Below the pieces are notes generated by a model, which saw only the letters and a list, made by a program, of their open reading frames with translations, ran no database searches and had not been told where the DNA came from. Both the position numbers and the translations under genes were made by a program. Of a stretch of 64,000 bases of DNA, positions 1-8,536 are shown one piece after another (position 1 is the first letter of the stretch; every line of letters begins with the position of its first letter). Source of the DNA: an uncultured Clostridia bacterium (lineage in GTDB: Bacteria > Bacillota > Clostridia > UBA1381); the NCBI GenBank assembly GCA_934444735.1, contig CAKSDE010000002.1, forward strand, positions 124,001 to 188,000, in the 5' to 3' direction.

Positions 1-260
1 CAGCCGCAGGTTTTGTGAAACTCAATTGAAAAATCGGTGTTGTTTTTCAGCTCGTCAAAATCTCTGTGCGTGCAGGTGATTACGAGATTGTATTTATCGC
101 AGATTTCTTTGATGTCTTTGGGATCGATCTTGCCGATTGATGAAAGCTGAACCGCTTTGTAGCCGATTTTTGCAACCTTTGCCATGCTTTCTTCAAAATC
201 TTCCTTTGTCTGACAGAAATCTCTTATAGTATATAATTGTGCGCCTATTCTTTTATCCAT
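1..260 (-). CDS. sugar phosphate isomerase/epimerase, TIM-barrel (3' part outside window)
   Basis: Only the first 86 codons lie in the window; the gene runs off the left edge. The start ATG (258-260) has a good AAGGAGGAG ribosome site about 8 nt upstream. The protein begins MDKRIGAQLYTIRDF and continues with a helix and a 'KIGYKAVQLSSIGKI' strand, the usual opening of the AP-endonuclease-2-like sugar isomerase family (inosose dehydratase/xylose isomerase-like TIM barrels). It follows the oxidoreductase at 361-1536 in the same direction after a 100-bp gap and probably belongs to the same sugar or cyclitol catabolic unit. The substrate cannot be told. The family call is fairly safe; the exact reaction is not. 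Confidence 0.75.
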   Translation of the reverse strand, partial: MDKRIGAQLYTIRDFCQTKEDFEESMAKVAKIGYKAVQLSSIGKIDPKDIKEICDKYNLVITCTHRDFDELKNNTDFSIEFHKTCG

Positions 261-322
261 TTTTATTCTCCTCCTTGATTTTTTCTATTGTGACTATTTG
301 CAAAATTGATTTTTAAACATTT

Positions 323-350
323 TTTTCTTGCGTTCCGGAGTTTTTTAACA
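323..350. repeat. short interspersed motif, copy 1 (CTTGCGTTCCGGAG core)
   Basis: A roughly 28-nt motif with core CTTGCGTTCCGGAG followed by a T run and AACA lies between two genes. Near-identical copies occur inverted at 29497-29524 and, slightly diverged, at about 10826-10853. All are intergenic. No function is evident. Confidence 0.5.
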
Positions 351-360
351 TCCCTCTTTT

Positions 361-1536
361 TTAATATGTACCCTCTAAGTTTGCTACTTTTGCTGCCACC
401 TGTGTTTTTCTCTTTGATGTCTTGATTCTTTCCTTTAAAAGGTCATAAAATTCATCGTGCGGGAAGTTCTTGACATCTGCCCAGCCGTTTGTCCATGCCG
501 AATAGTGGATTGCATTTGAGATTGTGAGTCCGTATATACCATCTTCGCCCGGAGCCAAGAGCGGCGTGCCGTTATTTATTGCCGAAACAAAGTTTTTAAG
601 TATGCCGACGTGCTGTTCGCCTGTCTGGAAGATAGGGATTTCGCATTTCCAGCATTCGGGCGCTCCGAATGGCTCTTTATGGGTTTTATTAAATTCTCTT
701 TCCGAAACAACATTTCTGTAGAAAGTCATGGTTTCTTTCCAAGTTACAGGATCTCTTTCGATAACAACCTTACCCATATCCGCGCTTACTTCGAGGCGGT
801 TTGTCCCGGGAGCCTCGCCTGTTGATGTGATATATGTTCCGGTTAATCCGCTATCATACTGCATAAATGCGGTCACATCGTCCTCAACCTCAATATTATA
901 GTATTTGCCGAAAGAAACGTGCGACATGATTTTATCCGGCATACCGAACATCCACTGCCACAGGTCGAGCTGGTGCGGGTTTTGGTTGATAAGCGTTCCG
1001 CCGCCCTCATCTGCCCAGGTTGAACGCCATGCGCTGCTGTCGTGATAGCTTTGCGGACGGTACCAGTCGGTTATTATCCAGCTGACTCTCTTTAATCCGC
1101 CGAGCTGACCGTCCTGTATCATCTTACGCAGCTTTTGATAGAGCGTGTTCGTTCTTTGATTGTACATGATTCCGAAAAGCTTGTCAGTCTTTTTTGCAGC
1201 CTCGATCATCTCCATAACCTGCTTTGTGTAAACGCCTGCCGGTTTTTCTGTAATAACGTGCAGATTTGCTGCAAATGCATCTATTGCAATTGACGGGTGG
1301 CTGTAGTGCGGAACAGCGATTATAACCATGTCGATTTTACCGCTTTTGAGCATATCTTTGTAGTCTTTGAAAAATGCAACATCGGGATATTTTTCCTTGC
1401 AGAATTTCTCCCTTTCATCTGAAATGTCGCAAAGTCCGCCCAAAACCATTCCGGGCACCTTTCCTTCGGTTACATTTTTTGCGTGTATAGAACCCATGTT
1501 TCCCACACCGATTATTCCGAGTCTTATGTCTTTCAT
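361..1536 (-). CDS. Gfo/Idh/MocA family oxidoreductase
   Basis: A 391-residue NAD(P)-dependent oxidoreductase acting on a sugar or cyclitol. The N-terminal Rossmann motif GIIGVGNMGSIHA lies at residues 7-19 and the family's EKPAG motif near residue 97; the C-terminal half is the alpha/beta GFO_IDH_MocA_C domain. I prefer the ATG at 1534-1536 over one 18 nt upstream because AAAGGA (1546-1551) is well spaced for it. It is the middle gene of a minus-strand set: the isomerase at 1557-2408 ends just upstream and another isomerase follows downstream. Pairing of Gfo/Idh enzymes with TIM-barrel isomerases is typical of inositol-like or rare-sugar catabolism. The substrate is unknown. Confidence 0.85.
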   Translation of the reverse strand: MKDIRLGIIGVGNMGSIHAKNVTEGKVPGMVLGGLCDISDEREKFCKEKYPDVAFFKDYKDMLKSGKIDMVIIAVPHYSHPSIAIDAFAANLHVITEKPAGVYTKQVMEMIEAAKKTDKLFGIMYNQRTNTLYQKLRKMIQDGQLGGLKRVSWIITDWYRPQSYHDSSAWRSTWADEGGGTLINQNPHQLDLWQWMFGMPDKIMSHVSFGKYYNIEVEDDVTAFMQYDSGLTGTYITSTGEAPGTNRLEVSADMGKVVIERDPVTWKETMTFYRNVVSEREFNKTHKEPFGAPECWKCEIPIFQTGEQHVGILKNFVSAINNGTPLLAPGEDGIYGLTISNAIHYSAWTNGWADVKNFPHDEFYDLLKERIKTSKRKTQVAAKVANLEGTY

Positions 1537-1556
1537 TTTATCATATCCTTTCATTT

Positions 1557-2408
1557 TTAGAGTGTTTTTAATATATTTATCAATGAGTTGTGAGCAAGCG
1601 TGAATTTTTCGGGCGTGCTGCCGTCCAATTTTGTCATTTTGTCGTCAAGCTCCAGATTTTCCAAGCCCTTGAATGCGCCGAGGTGCGGTTCAAGGCTCAA
1701 AAAGCCCTTGTAGCCGTCCTGTTTCAGCTCGGATAAAACCTCTTTCACATTCCCGATACCGAACCCTGCCGGAACGACATCGCCGTTTTCCAGTGCGTCT
1801 TTTATATGCACATATACGACATAATCCTTTAGCATATGAAGAGCGTCAGGATATACCTTTTGTCCGCACTGCACGAAGTTTGCGGGATCAAACACTGCTC
1901 TTAAATTCGGTGAGTCGACGCTTTTTAAAATATCTAAGCATCTCGGTGCGATGTCGCCGTAGATCTCTTTTTCGTTTTCGTGCAGAAGGATAATACCGTT
2001 TTCCTCTGCAAGCTTTGTCATGGCTTTCATTCTTGCGATTACTTCCTCGCGGTAATCTTCGGGATTTTCGTCCTTGGGAATGAAAAAGCTGAATACTCTT
2101 ATGTATTTTGTTCCCAGTTCTTTTGCAATGCCGATCATTTTTTTCAGTAGCTCAAGATGTGCGTCAAAATCGTCTTTTATGCCGATTTTGCCTATCGGCG
2201 AACCGATAGAGGAAACCTTGATGCCGTATTTTTGCATATTTTCTTTAAGAGCCTTTACATCATCGCAGGTAAGCTCGGATATATTCTTACCGTCAATACC
2301 GCGCGGCTCGAAATATTCTATTCCGAGCTTGTTGAGATGCTCGAATTGCTCTGTTATCTTTTCGGAGATTTCGTCCGAAAATCCTGTGAGTGTGAAATTT
2401 TCATACAT
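1557..2408 (-). CDS. sugar phosphate isomerase/epimerase, TIM-barrel
   Basis: A 283-residue protein of the AP-endonuclease-2-like TIM-barrel family. Visible family features are the 'GIEYFEPRGIDGK' strand, an acidic 'LLHENEKEIYG' motif, 'RAVFDPANFVQCG' and 'YVVYVHIKDA', which supply the metal-binding Glu, Asp and His residues, and a late 'GFLSLEPHL'. The ATG at 2406-2408 with GAGG 12 nt upstream is preferred over the in-frame start 39 nt further out, which would add a lysine-rich tail. It is the first gene of the minus-strand sugar unit and is divergent from the AraC regulator at 2566, the likely controller of both. It may be a D-tagatose 3-epimerase-like or inosose-type enzyme; the substrate is not resolved. 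Confidence 0.82.
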   Translation of the reverse strand: MYENFTLTGFSDEISEKITEQFEHLNKLGIEYFEPRGIDGKNISELTCDDVKALKENMQKYGIKVSSIGSPIGKIGIKDDFDAHLELLKKMIGIAKELGTKYIRVFSFFIPKDENPEDYREEVIARMKAMTKLAEENGIILLHENEKEIYGDIAPRCLDILKSVDSPNLRAVFDPANFVQCGQKVYPDALHMLKDYVVYVHIKDALENGDVVPAGFGIGNVKEVLSELKQDGYKGFLSLEPHLGAFKGLENLELDDKMTKLDGSTPEKFTLAHNSLINILKTL

Positions 2409-2494
2409 AGCTGTAATTACCTCATTTCTTTTTTTCTTTAAGCACATTATATTACAAAAAGTTAAAACTTTCTATAGAAATATTGACATAAACA

Positions 2495-2523
2495 TTGCAT
2501 ATATTGACTTTTTGTGTTATAAT
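2495..2523 (+). promoter_or_regulatory. sigma-A-type promoter for the AraC regulator
   Basis: TTGCAT (2495-2500) and TATAAT (2518-2523) are separated by exactly 17 bp, 43 bp before the start codon at 2566. The 157-bp divergent intergenic region would also hold the operator for the sugar genes. Confidence 0.6.
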
Positions 2524-2565
2524 AATTATGGCAGCGTCAGATAAAGTCGTACGGAGGGAAAAGAT

Positions 2566-3384
2566 ATGGCGGCAAAGAGTTTTTTTGAAGAATATGGGTG
2601 TGCGCTTTCTCATTCAAAGGAGAGTAAAGTAGATCCGGAGCAATATAAACTTCATAATCATTACGGCAGCTATGAAATTTATATGTTTTTGGAGGGCGAT
2701 GCGGATTTTATAATAGAGGGATCTGTCTACCCGATGGAAAAATATGATATATTTCTCTTGAATCCGAACGAGTTTCATAATGTTTCACATCACAGCAGCG
2801 GAGCGTACGAGCGTGTGGTTTTTCAGATAGATAACAAGTTTTTTACGAAAAATGACTGTGACAATTTAAGGCGCATATTCGATGCGAGAAAAATAGGCAG
2901 GCAGAATATGATACCTGCTTCGTTTGTTCTGGAAAACAATGTTTTGGAGATAATAGAGCGTATTGAAAAGTATTCAACGGAGGAGGGAGGAGAGATTGCG
3001 GTAAAATGCGGCGTTCTGGAGCTTTTATACGTTTTAAATAAGTATAAGCATACCGAGGAGTTTTTATCGAACAATGAAAAGATTACGCCTATTATTATGT
3101 ATATAAATGAAAATATCACCATGCCCCTGACGGTGGATATGATTGCGGAGAAATTTTTTCTGAATAAATACTATCTTTGCCGTCTTTTTAAAAGGCATAC
3201 GGGGCTTACGATAAATAAATACATCACATATAAGCGGATAATTCTTGTAAAAAATTTGTGCAATGAGGGTAAGACAATATCGCAGGCGAGCGCCGAGGCG
3301 GGATTCGGAAATTACTCGAATTTTTATAAGATGTATGTGAAGGATACCGGCAAAACTCCGAAGGAGGATCTGAAAAATATATAA
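2566..3384 (+). CDS. AraC family transcriptional regulator with N-terminal cupin
   Basis: A 272-residue regulator. Residues ~20-100 form an AraC-type cupin ('YKLHNHYGSYEIYMFLEGD' carries the typical H-x-H near the start), and residues ~175-270 hold the double helix-turn-helix, including 'MIAEKFFLNKYYLCRLFKRH' and the closing 'AGFGNYSNFYKMYVKDTGKTP'. A strong CGGAGGGA ribosome site precedes the ATG. It is divergent from the isomerase/oxidoreductase unit, so it probably senses a sugar and switches that unit on; this is inference from position. Confidence 0.88.
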   Translation: MAAKSFFEEYGCALSHSKESKVDPEQYKLHNHYGSYEIYMFLEGDADFIIEGSVYPMEKYDIFLLNPNEFHNVSHHSSGAYERVVFQIDNKFFTKNDCDNLRRIFDARKIGRQNMIPASFVLENNVLEIIERIEKYSTEEGGEIAVKCGVLELLYVLNKYKHTEEFLSNNEKITPIIMYINENITMPLTVDMIAEKFFLNKYYLCRLFKRHTGLTINKYITYKRIILVKNLCNEGKTISQASAEAGFGNYSNFYKMYVKDTGKTPKEDLKNI

Positions 3385-3490
3385 TAATTGTATCGTTTAT
3401 TCGGAATAAGGAAAGAATACAGGAAAAGGATAGGTTATTATGCAATAATAAGGAAATTGCTCTTTGGGTTTATTTTAGCGAAAATGCGAA

Positions 3491-3519
3491 TTGAATTAAG
3501 TTCGTATTTAGCATATAAT
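3491..3519 (+). promoter_or_regulatory. putative promoter for the Cof-type phosphatase gene
   Basis: TTGAAT (3491-3496) and TATAAT (3514-3519) with a 17-bp spacer. The MITE at 3602-3816 sits between this promoter and the start codon at 3848, so the transcript would carry the whole element as a structured leader. Confidence 0.5.
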
Positions 3520-3587
3520 AGAAGAAGATTCTTGTAGGATCTTAAGCTGACGGATTTCAGAGCTTTTAAAAATTTTTATATGCAGCT

Positions 3588-3830
3588 GATAAAATCTGCA
3601 TTAGGTAATTGTAAAATGTTAATTTTACAATTACTTACAATTTTTATGGGAGGTATCGGGGGTGCCAACCCCTGATTTATAATCAAAAATGACGACATGT
3701 GCGTCATTTTTGGCTGAAATAAAAAGTTTCAACCTGTCGTAAAATTAAAATCAGCCGGAACTTTTTATTTCTACCCAAGAATTTTAATTGGAAAACATTA
3801 GTTTTACAACTACCTAGATAAAATCTGCAT
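3588..3830 (+). mobile_element. MITE copy 1 with 14-bp target duplication
   Basis: The element proper spans 3602-3816 (215 bp), starts TAGGTAATTG and ends CAACTACCTA. It is flanked by the perfect direct repeat GATAAAATCTGCAT (3588-3601 and 3817-3830), read as the target-site duplication. Inside are a hairpin around ATCGGGGGT/ACCCCTGAT, a second with arms CAAAAATGACG and CGTCATTTTTG, and a third with arms AAATAAAAAGTT and AACTTTTTATTT. Further copies lie near 26536 and 61953. There is no coding capacity. It is inserted immediately upstream of the ribosome site of the gene at 3848. Confidence 0.85.
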
Positions 3831-3847
3831 ATAAAGGAGGGATTTAA

Positions 3848-4660
3848 ATGGGAAAGTTTGACGGAATACTTATCTGTACCGATCTGGATCATACGCTTTT
3901 GACTGATGATAAAAGTATTTCAGATGAAAATAAGAGGGCAGTGGAGTATTTTATGTCCGAGGGCGGACTTTTTACTTTCGCAACGGGACGTTCAAAGCCG
4001 GGAATCGAATTTTTATTTAACAGGATTACTCCGAACGCACCGATAATTCTTTTTAACGGCGCTGAAATATACGATATAAAAAAAGATGAAGTCTTGTGGG
4101 AGACTTTTTTGGACGACGGAGCAAAAAATGTACTGGAGATGGTTGAGCGTAAATATCCTTTTGCCGGTATTGAGGTATGTGCCGAGAATAACATATATGT
4201 TTCAAGGGACAATAAGCTGGTGCACAGACAGCTTTCTTTTGAGAAATTAGAGGGAAAATACCGCGATTTCAGGGATATTGACGAACGCCTTAGAAAAACG
4301 CTTTTTGTGGGCGATAAGGATAAAATGCCGGAGCTGCGCGAAGGACTGAAAAATTCCGAGTTTTCCAAAAGGTATAATTTCGTAAAGAGCGATCCGTGCT
4401 ATTATGAGCTGCTCCCGCCCGATGCGTCAAAGGGATATGCGATGAACCGATTGGCGCAGATGCTGGGAGTGGATAAGACTGTAGGTATCGGTGATGACGA
4501 GAATGATGTGGCGATGATAAAAGAGGCGAAAATCGGGGTTGCGGTTGCAAATGCGGCACCTATGGTACTGGACGCTGCGGATTTTATTTCGACCGATAAT
4601 AATTCTCATGCAATTTCAACCGTTATATACGGCATAGATAAAGGAATAATGGAATTTTAA
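3848..4660 (+). CDS. Cof-type HAD-IIB family hydrolase
   Basis: A 270-residue cytosolic phosphatase of the Cof subfamily, which dephosphorylates sugar phosphates or similar small metabolites. Motif I is CTDLDHTLL with catalytic Asp12 and Asp14; the lid domain lies between residues ~85 and 190; motif IV is GIGDDENDVAM near residue 215. The length is normal for the family. An AAAGGAGGG site precedes the start and directly abuts the MITE target duplication. A phosphohexomutase follows 38 bp downstream, so the two probably form one sugar-phosphate unit. The substrate is unknown. Confidence 0.88.
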   Translation: MGKFDGILICTDLDHTLLTDDKSISDENKRAVEYFMSEGGLFTFATGRSKPGIEFLFNRITPNAPIILFNGAEIYDIKKDEVLWETFLDDGAKNVLEMVERKYPFAGIEVCAENNIYVSRDNKLVHRQLSFEKLEGKYRDFRDIDERLRKTLFVGDKDKMPELREGLKNSEFSKRYNFVKSDPCYYELLPPDASKGYAMNRLAQMLGVDKTVGIGDDENDVAMIKEAKIGVAVANAAPMVLDAADFISTDNNSHAISTVIYGIDKGIMEF

Positions 4661-4698
4661 TAAGACCGCTTAAAAGCGGCAAAACGGAGGAGATAACT

Positions 4699-6435
4699 AT
4701 GACAGATTTTAAAAGGGAATATGAGCGCTGGCTTTCAAGTCCGGCAGTTGATGAAGAAACAAAAAAGGAATTGAGAAGTATTGCGGATAATGAGAAGGAA
4801 ATAGAAGAACGTTTTTACCGCGATCTTGAATTTGGTACGGCAGGAATGAGAGGAACTTTGGGCGCCGGAACAAATAAGATGAATATATATATGGTAAGAA
4901 AAGCAAGCCAGGGTGTTGCGACACATATTGCAAGTCTTGGGGAGGAGGCGTGCAAAAAAGGCGTTTTGATCGGTTATGATACACGTCATTTCTCGCGCAG
5001 ATTTGCCGAAGAGACAGCTTGTGTTCTTGTTGCAAACGGCATAAATGTATATCTTTTCGATACGGTTCACTCGGTCCCCGAGGTGTCGTTCGGAATAAGA
5101 ACGCTCGGGTGCAGCGCGGGTGTTATGATTACCGCAAGCCACAACCCGAAAGAGTATAACGGCTATAAGGTTTACGGCGCAGACGGCGGACAGCTGCCTC
5201 CGGATGCGGCAGATGTTGTAATTAAAGCAATTGAAAGCTTTGATATTTTTGACGATATAAAAACCTGTACTATGGATGAGGCGGTAGCATCGGGTAAGCT
5301 TGAGATTGTAGGAAAAGAGCTCAACGAGCAGTTTTTGGATACAATTGCAAAGCTCCAAGTAAACCCCGATGCGGTTAAAAAGGTTAAGGACAGCTTTAAT
5401 ATAATATATACTCCGTTTCACGGAACGGGCAGCCGTCCGGTTCAGGCGATTTTAAAGAGAATCGGCTTTGATAATCTTTTGGTTGTAAAGGAACAGGATA
5501 CCGAGGACGGCGACTTCCCGACGGTTAAATCGCCGAACCCGGAGGATAAGGAAGGGTTTACGATTGCGATCGAAATGGCGAAAAAGAACGATGTCGACCT
5601 TATAATCGGAACGGATCCGGACTGCGACAGAGTTGGTATTGTCGTACGTGATGCAAACGGCGTGTATCAGACGCTCACAGGCAATCAGACAGGTGCACTG
5701 CTTTGCGAATATATACTCGAATCCATGAAGGAGCATAATACATTGCCGAAAAACGGTGTTATTATAAAGACTATCGTTACAACAGAGCTTGCCGCAGCGA
5801 TTGCAAAGGCGTACGGCATTGAGATAATGAATGTTTTGACGGGATTTAAGTATATCGGCGAGAAGATGACAGAATTTGAAAAGACGGGAAGTCATACTTA
5901 TATTCTCGGCTTTGAGGAAAGCTACGGTTATTTGGTAGGAACTCACGCGCGCGATAAAGACGGCGTTGTAGCGTCTATGCTTATTGCCGAGATGGCGGCA
6001 TACTATAAGACAAAGGGAATATCTCTTTATGAGGCATTGCAGAATATCTATAAAAAGTACGGATATTATTTTGAAAAGACGGTATCTTTCATAATGCCGG
6101 GAAAAGACGGTATGGAGAAGATGGCGGCACTCTTAAAAGAAGTGCGTGAAAATCCTCCAAAGTCGGTTGACGCAAAGAGCGTTACCGAAATATGGGACTA
6201 TAAAACTCAGGTTATAACAAACAATTCCGGCACTTGCGGAACAATCGAGGGCTTGCCGAAATCCGACGTTATGAAATTTTATCTGTCGGACGGAAAAACA
6301 TATTTCATAATACGTCCGTCGGGAACGGAACCGAAAATCAAGTTCTATCTGGCATCACACGCGGACAGTATGGAGAATGCGGAGAAAAATGTTGAAAATG
6401 TACTGGCTGATTTGAAAAAGCAGCTGGGATTATAA
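4699..6435 (+). CDS. phospho-sugar mutase (phosphoglucomutase/phosphomannomutase)
   Basis: A 578-residue alpha-D-phosphohexomutase that interconverts sugar 1- and 6-phosphates. The phosphoserine loop TASHNPKEYNG has the catalytic Ser at residue 147; the Mg-binding loop GTDPDCDRVG lies near residue 305; the sugar-binding GFEESYG near residue 405; and the phosphate-binding RPSGTEPKIKFY close to the C-terminus. The length and the N-terminal 'EFGTAGMRG' are typical of the Firmicute PgcA-like group, which supplies glucose 1-phosphate for glycogen and envelope polysaccharides. It follows the HAD phosphatase and ends at a strong hairpin shared with the convergent MBL gene. Confidence 0.92.
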   Translation: MTDFKREYERWLSSPAVDEETKKELRSIADNEKEIEERFYRDLEFGTAGMRGTLGAGTNKMNIYMVRKASQGVATHIASLGEEACKKGVLIGYDTRHFSRRFAEETACVLVANGINVYLFDTVHSVPEVSFGIRTLGCSAGVMITASHNPKEYNGYKVYGADGGQLPPDAADVVIKAIESFDIFDDIKTCTMDEAVASGKLEIVGKELNEQFLDTIAKLQVNPDAVKKVKDSFNIIYTPFHGTGSRPVQAILKRIGFDNLLVVKEQDTEDGDFPTVKSPNPEDKEGFTIAIEMAKKNDVDLIIGTDPDCDRVGIVVRDANGVYQTLTGNQTGALLCEYILESMKEHNTLPKNGVIIKTIVTTELAAAIAKAYGIEIMNVLTGFKYIGEKMTEFEKTGSHTYILGFEESYGYLVGTHARDKDGVVASMLIAEMAAYYKTKGISLYEALQNIYKKYGYYFEKTVSFIMPGKDGMEKMAALLKEVRENPPKSVDAKSVTEIWDYKTQVITNNSGTCGTIEGLPKSDVMKFYLSDGKTYFIIRPSGTEPKIKFYLASHADSMENAEKNVENVLADLKKQLGL

Positions 6436-6460
6436 AAAAGCGGCTTATGCCGCTTTTTTT
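6434..6460. terminator. bidirectional intrinsic terminator
   Basis: The arms AAAAAAGCGGC and GCCGCTTTTTT enclose a TTAT loop. It lies between the convergent mutase and MBL genes and has a T run in both directions. Confidence 0.85.
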
Positions 6461-7307
6461 ATATCTCTATTTCCATACCGTCGAATGACGCTAAAATCCC
6501 GGATTTCTCGGCAATTGCGGAAAATTCCTCATATAGAACATCATCACCGTTATGAGAAAAGTGGTTTGATACAAAGATTGTTTTCTCATCGGCACAGCCG
6601 AGCTTGGTAAGGCGCTCTTTGACCTTTATATTGTCGTTCAGATTCATATGCCCGACATATCTCATTTCGGGATCATTTGCCTGAGTGCAGTCAAGTGATA
6701 CAAGATCCAGATGAACGGGATTTTTTTCAAAATATTCCCATACTTCATCGCAGAAATAATTGGTGTCATGCGCATATAAGACGCGCTTGCCGCATTTATC
6801 CTCAATCAGATAAAAAACAGGGAAGGTGGCAGGACCGTGGATTGCCGCAAGAGCTGTTACCTTGTAGTCGCCGATCTGCTCGGGAGTGTATAAATCACCG
6901 ATCCATTTTAAATCGACAGCACCTCTCGGATCGTGCGTTACGGCATTAAGTCCGCCGTTTACAAAAAGGATCGCACCGTACAGCCCGTGGATAGTAAGAG
7001 GCGGTGTGTCGGGGGAGAGGTGAGCATATCCCGGCATACGCATTGCAATGTCGTTGACATATAAATGATCCTCGTGGGTATGAGTGATGAGGCAGTGCTC
7101 TATTTTTGAAAGATCGAGATTATATTTCAGCTTGTGCATATATGTATCGGGACCAAAGTCGATCAGGAGCTTATCATCAATTATTGCCTGGCATCTTGTA
7201 CGTATGTTGCGTCCGCCGCGGCGTGCTGCTTCTTTACAGACATCACAACTGCAGAAGAGCGCAGGTATACCTTCTGAGGCGGCGGTCCCCAGAAATTTAA
7301 ATTTCAT
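6459..7307 (-). CDS. MBL-fold metallo-hydrolase, PhnP-like
   Basis: A 282-residue metallo-beta-lactamase-fold enzyme. The core metal motif HTHEDH falls at residues 76-81, with further ligands expected at the later His and Asp ('YAHDTNYF' and 'VSNHFSHNG'). The N-terminus 'LGTAASEGIPALFCSCDVC' has the cysteine-rich loop seen in PhnP-like phosphodiesterases, which hydrolyse cyclic phosphoribose or related phosphodiesters. AAAGGAG precedes the ATG. It stands alone between a terminator and the divergent phosphoesterase genes. The subfamily call is moderate and the substrate unknown. Confidence 0.82.
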   Translation of the reverse strand: MKFKFLGTAASEGIPALFCSCDVCKEAARRGGRNIRTRCQAIIDDKLLIDFGPDTYMHKLKYNLDLSKIEHCLITHTHEDHLYVNDIAMRMPGYAHLSPDTPPLTIHGLYGAILFVNGGLNAVTHDPRGAVDLKWIGDLYTPEQIGDYKVTALAAIHGPATFPVFYLIEDKCGKRVLYAHDTNYFCDEVWEYFEKNPVHLDLVSLDCTQANDPEMRYVGHMNLNDNIKVKERLTKLGCADEKTIFVSNHFSHNGDDVLYEEFSAIAEKSGILASFDGMEIEI

Positions 7308-7338
7308 AGTAAATATTCTCCTTTATTTGATTTATCTG

Positions 7339-7374
7339 TAGGAAATTTTAAAATGTAAATTTTACAATTATCTA
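7339..7374. repeat. solo left end of the MITE family
   Basis: A 36-bp stretch beginning TAGGAAATTTTAAAATG closely matches the first 36 bp of the MITE at 3602, including its internal palindrome, but the rest of the element is absent. It lies 32 bp upstream of the MBL start codon and may be a deletion remnant. Confidence 0.5.
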
Positions 7375-7444
7375 TTTATTTTAGCTATATTATCATAATT
7401 TTTTTTGATTGTCAATGGATTTTTTTAAATATCCGTTTTTTGAC

Positions 7445-7473
7445 TTGCAATAAAAAAAAATATGTGATATAAT
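7445..7473 (+). promoter_or_regulatory. putative promoter for the phosphoesterase pair
   Basis: TTGCAA (7445-7450) and TATAAT (7468-7473) with a 17-bp spacer, 65 bp ahead of the start codon at 7538. Confidence 0.6.
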
Positions 7474-7537
7474 TGACAAAAGACAGGATAATGGGACTGA
7501 AATTGTTCGGTTTCATGAAGAAGGAGAATTTTTAGTA

Positions 7538-8506
7538 ATGGAGAAAGAATACTATAAGAAGGAGATTCAAAGAGTAGCGGAGCTGACCGAAAAGACAGAG
7601 GGGGATTTTCGCTTTGCCGTTGTGGCTGACTCTCATCTTGACAATTCACTGCCCGATACTCTGGAGAATATCAAAGCGGTAGATGAAAAAGTGCATTTTA
7701 GGTGTCTGACGCATCTGGGTGATTTTATGAACGGAAATATACCCGAAAACTACACAAGAGAAATATTAAAAGAGCAGATGGAAATGTTTTGCGAATCTGT
7801 CGGAACGGGGGAGTTCTATCCGGCAGAGGGGAATCATGACGGATATTGTGATAATGCGGTGCATTTTAGCACTGATATGGCGATAGATGAGATGTGGTAT
7901 GAATCAACGTCGTATTTGGAGGAATACAAGAACCTTTCGAGAAAGAAAAATAAGCCGTATTTTTATGTGGATTATCCCGATGAAAAGATCAGAATGATTT
8001 TTGTCTGCTCTTTTTCGTATACCTTTAAGGACGGAGTTTTCCACAAAATATATGATATCGACAAAGAAGAGCTGGAATGGTTTAAAAATGAGGCGATTAC
8101 TGTGGAAAAGGATTGGACGGTAATGCTTTTTTCGCACGATGTACCGTTTGAGTCGCTTTCCGATGATGAATCGCCGAATGTGACAAAGGAAAACAGCATA
8201 GCGATGCTAAAAGCTTTGGTTGATGCGAAAAATTCGGTAGGATTTGAAATTGCCGCATGGTTTATCGGGCATTTTCACGGCGATATGATAAAGGTGAGAG
8301 ACGGAATCAATTTTATTCTGGTCGCGTCTGAAACGGCTTATGTACCGCAGCTTTGGGGCATGGTAGGTTCTGGCCGTTATTTCCCCGAGAGGATTTTGGG
8401 GACGGTGACGGAGGATCTGTGGGACTCTGCCATCTTAAACAGAAAGGACAAAACGCTTACTCTGATACGCTTTGGGGCAGGAGAAGACAGGAAGGTAAGC
8501 TATTAA
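7538..8506 (+). CDS. calcineurin-like metallophosphoesterase
   Basis: A 322-residue protein with a complete set of metallophosphoesterase motifs: ADSHLD (Asp31, His33), THLGDF (Asp62), GNHDG (Asn99, His100), LFSHD, and GHFHGD with both histidines. It should bind a dinuclear metal centre and hydrolyse a phosphoester; no signal peptide is visible, so it is probably cytosolic. The next gene is a clear paralogue of similar length starting 30 bp later. The AGAAGGAG ribosome site is strong. The natural substrate cannot be read from the sequence. Confidence 0.85.
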   Translation: MEKEYYKKEIQRVAELTEKTEGDFRFAVVADSHLDNSLPDTLENIKAVDEKVHFRCLTHLGDFMNGNIPENYTREILKEQMEMFCESVGTGEFYPAEGNHDGYCDNAVHFSTDMAIDEMWYESTSYLEEYKNLSRKKNKPYFYVDYPDEKIRMIFVCSFSYTFKDGVFHKIYDIDKEELEWFKNEAITVEKDWTVMLFSHDVPFESLSDDESPNVTKENSIAMLKALVDAKNSVGFEIAAWFIGHFHGDMIKVRDGINFILVASETAYVPQLWGMVGSGRYFPERILGTVTEDLWDSAILNRKDKTLTLIRFGAGEDRKVSY

Positions 8507-8536
8507 TATATTTTTTGAGGAAAGAGTTTAAAGAAA

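Noticed and set aside
4735..5421. Long antisense ORF over the phosphohexomutase
   Set aside because: It is wholly antisense to a gene with intact motifs, with low-complexity Cys/Tyr/Ile-rich translation and no ribosome site.
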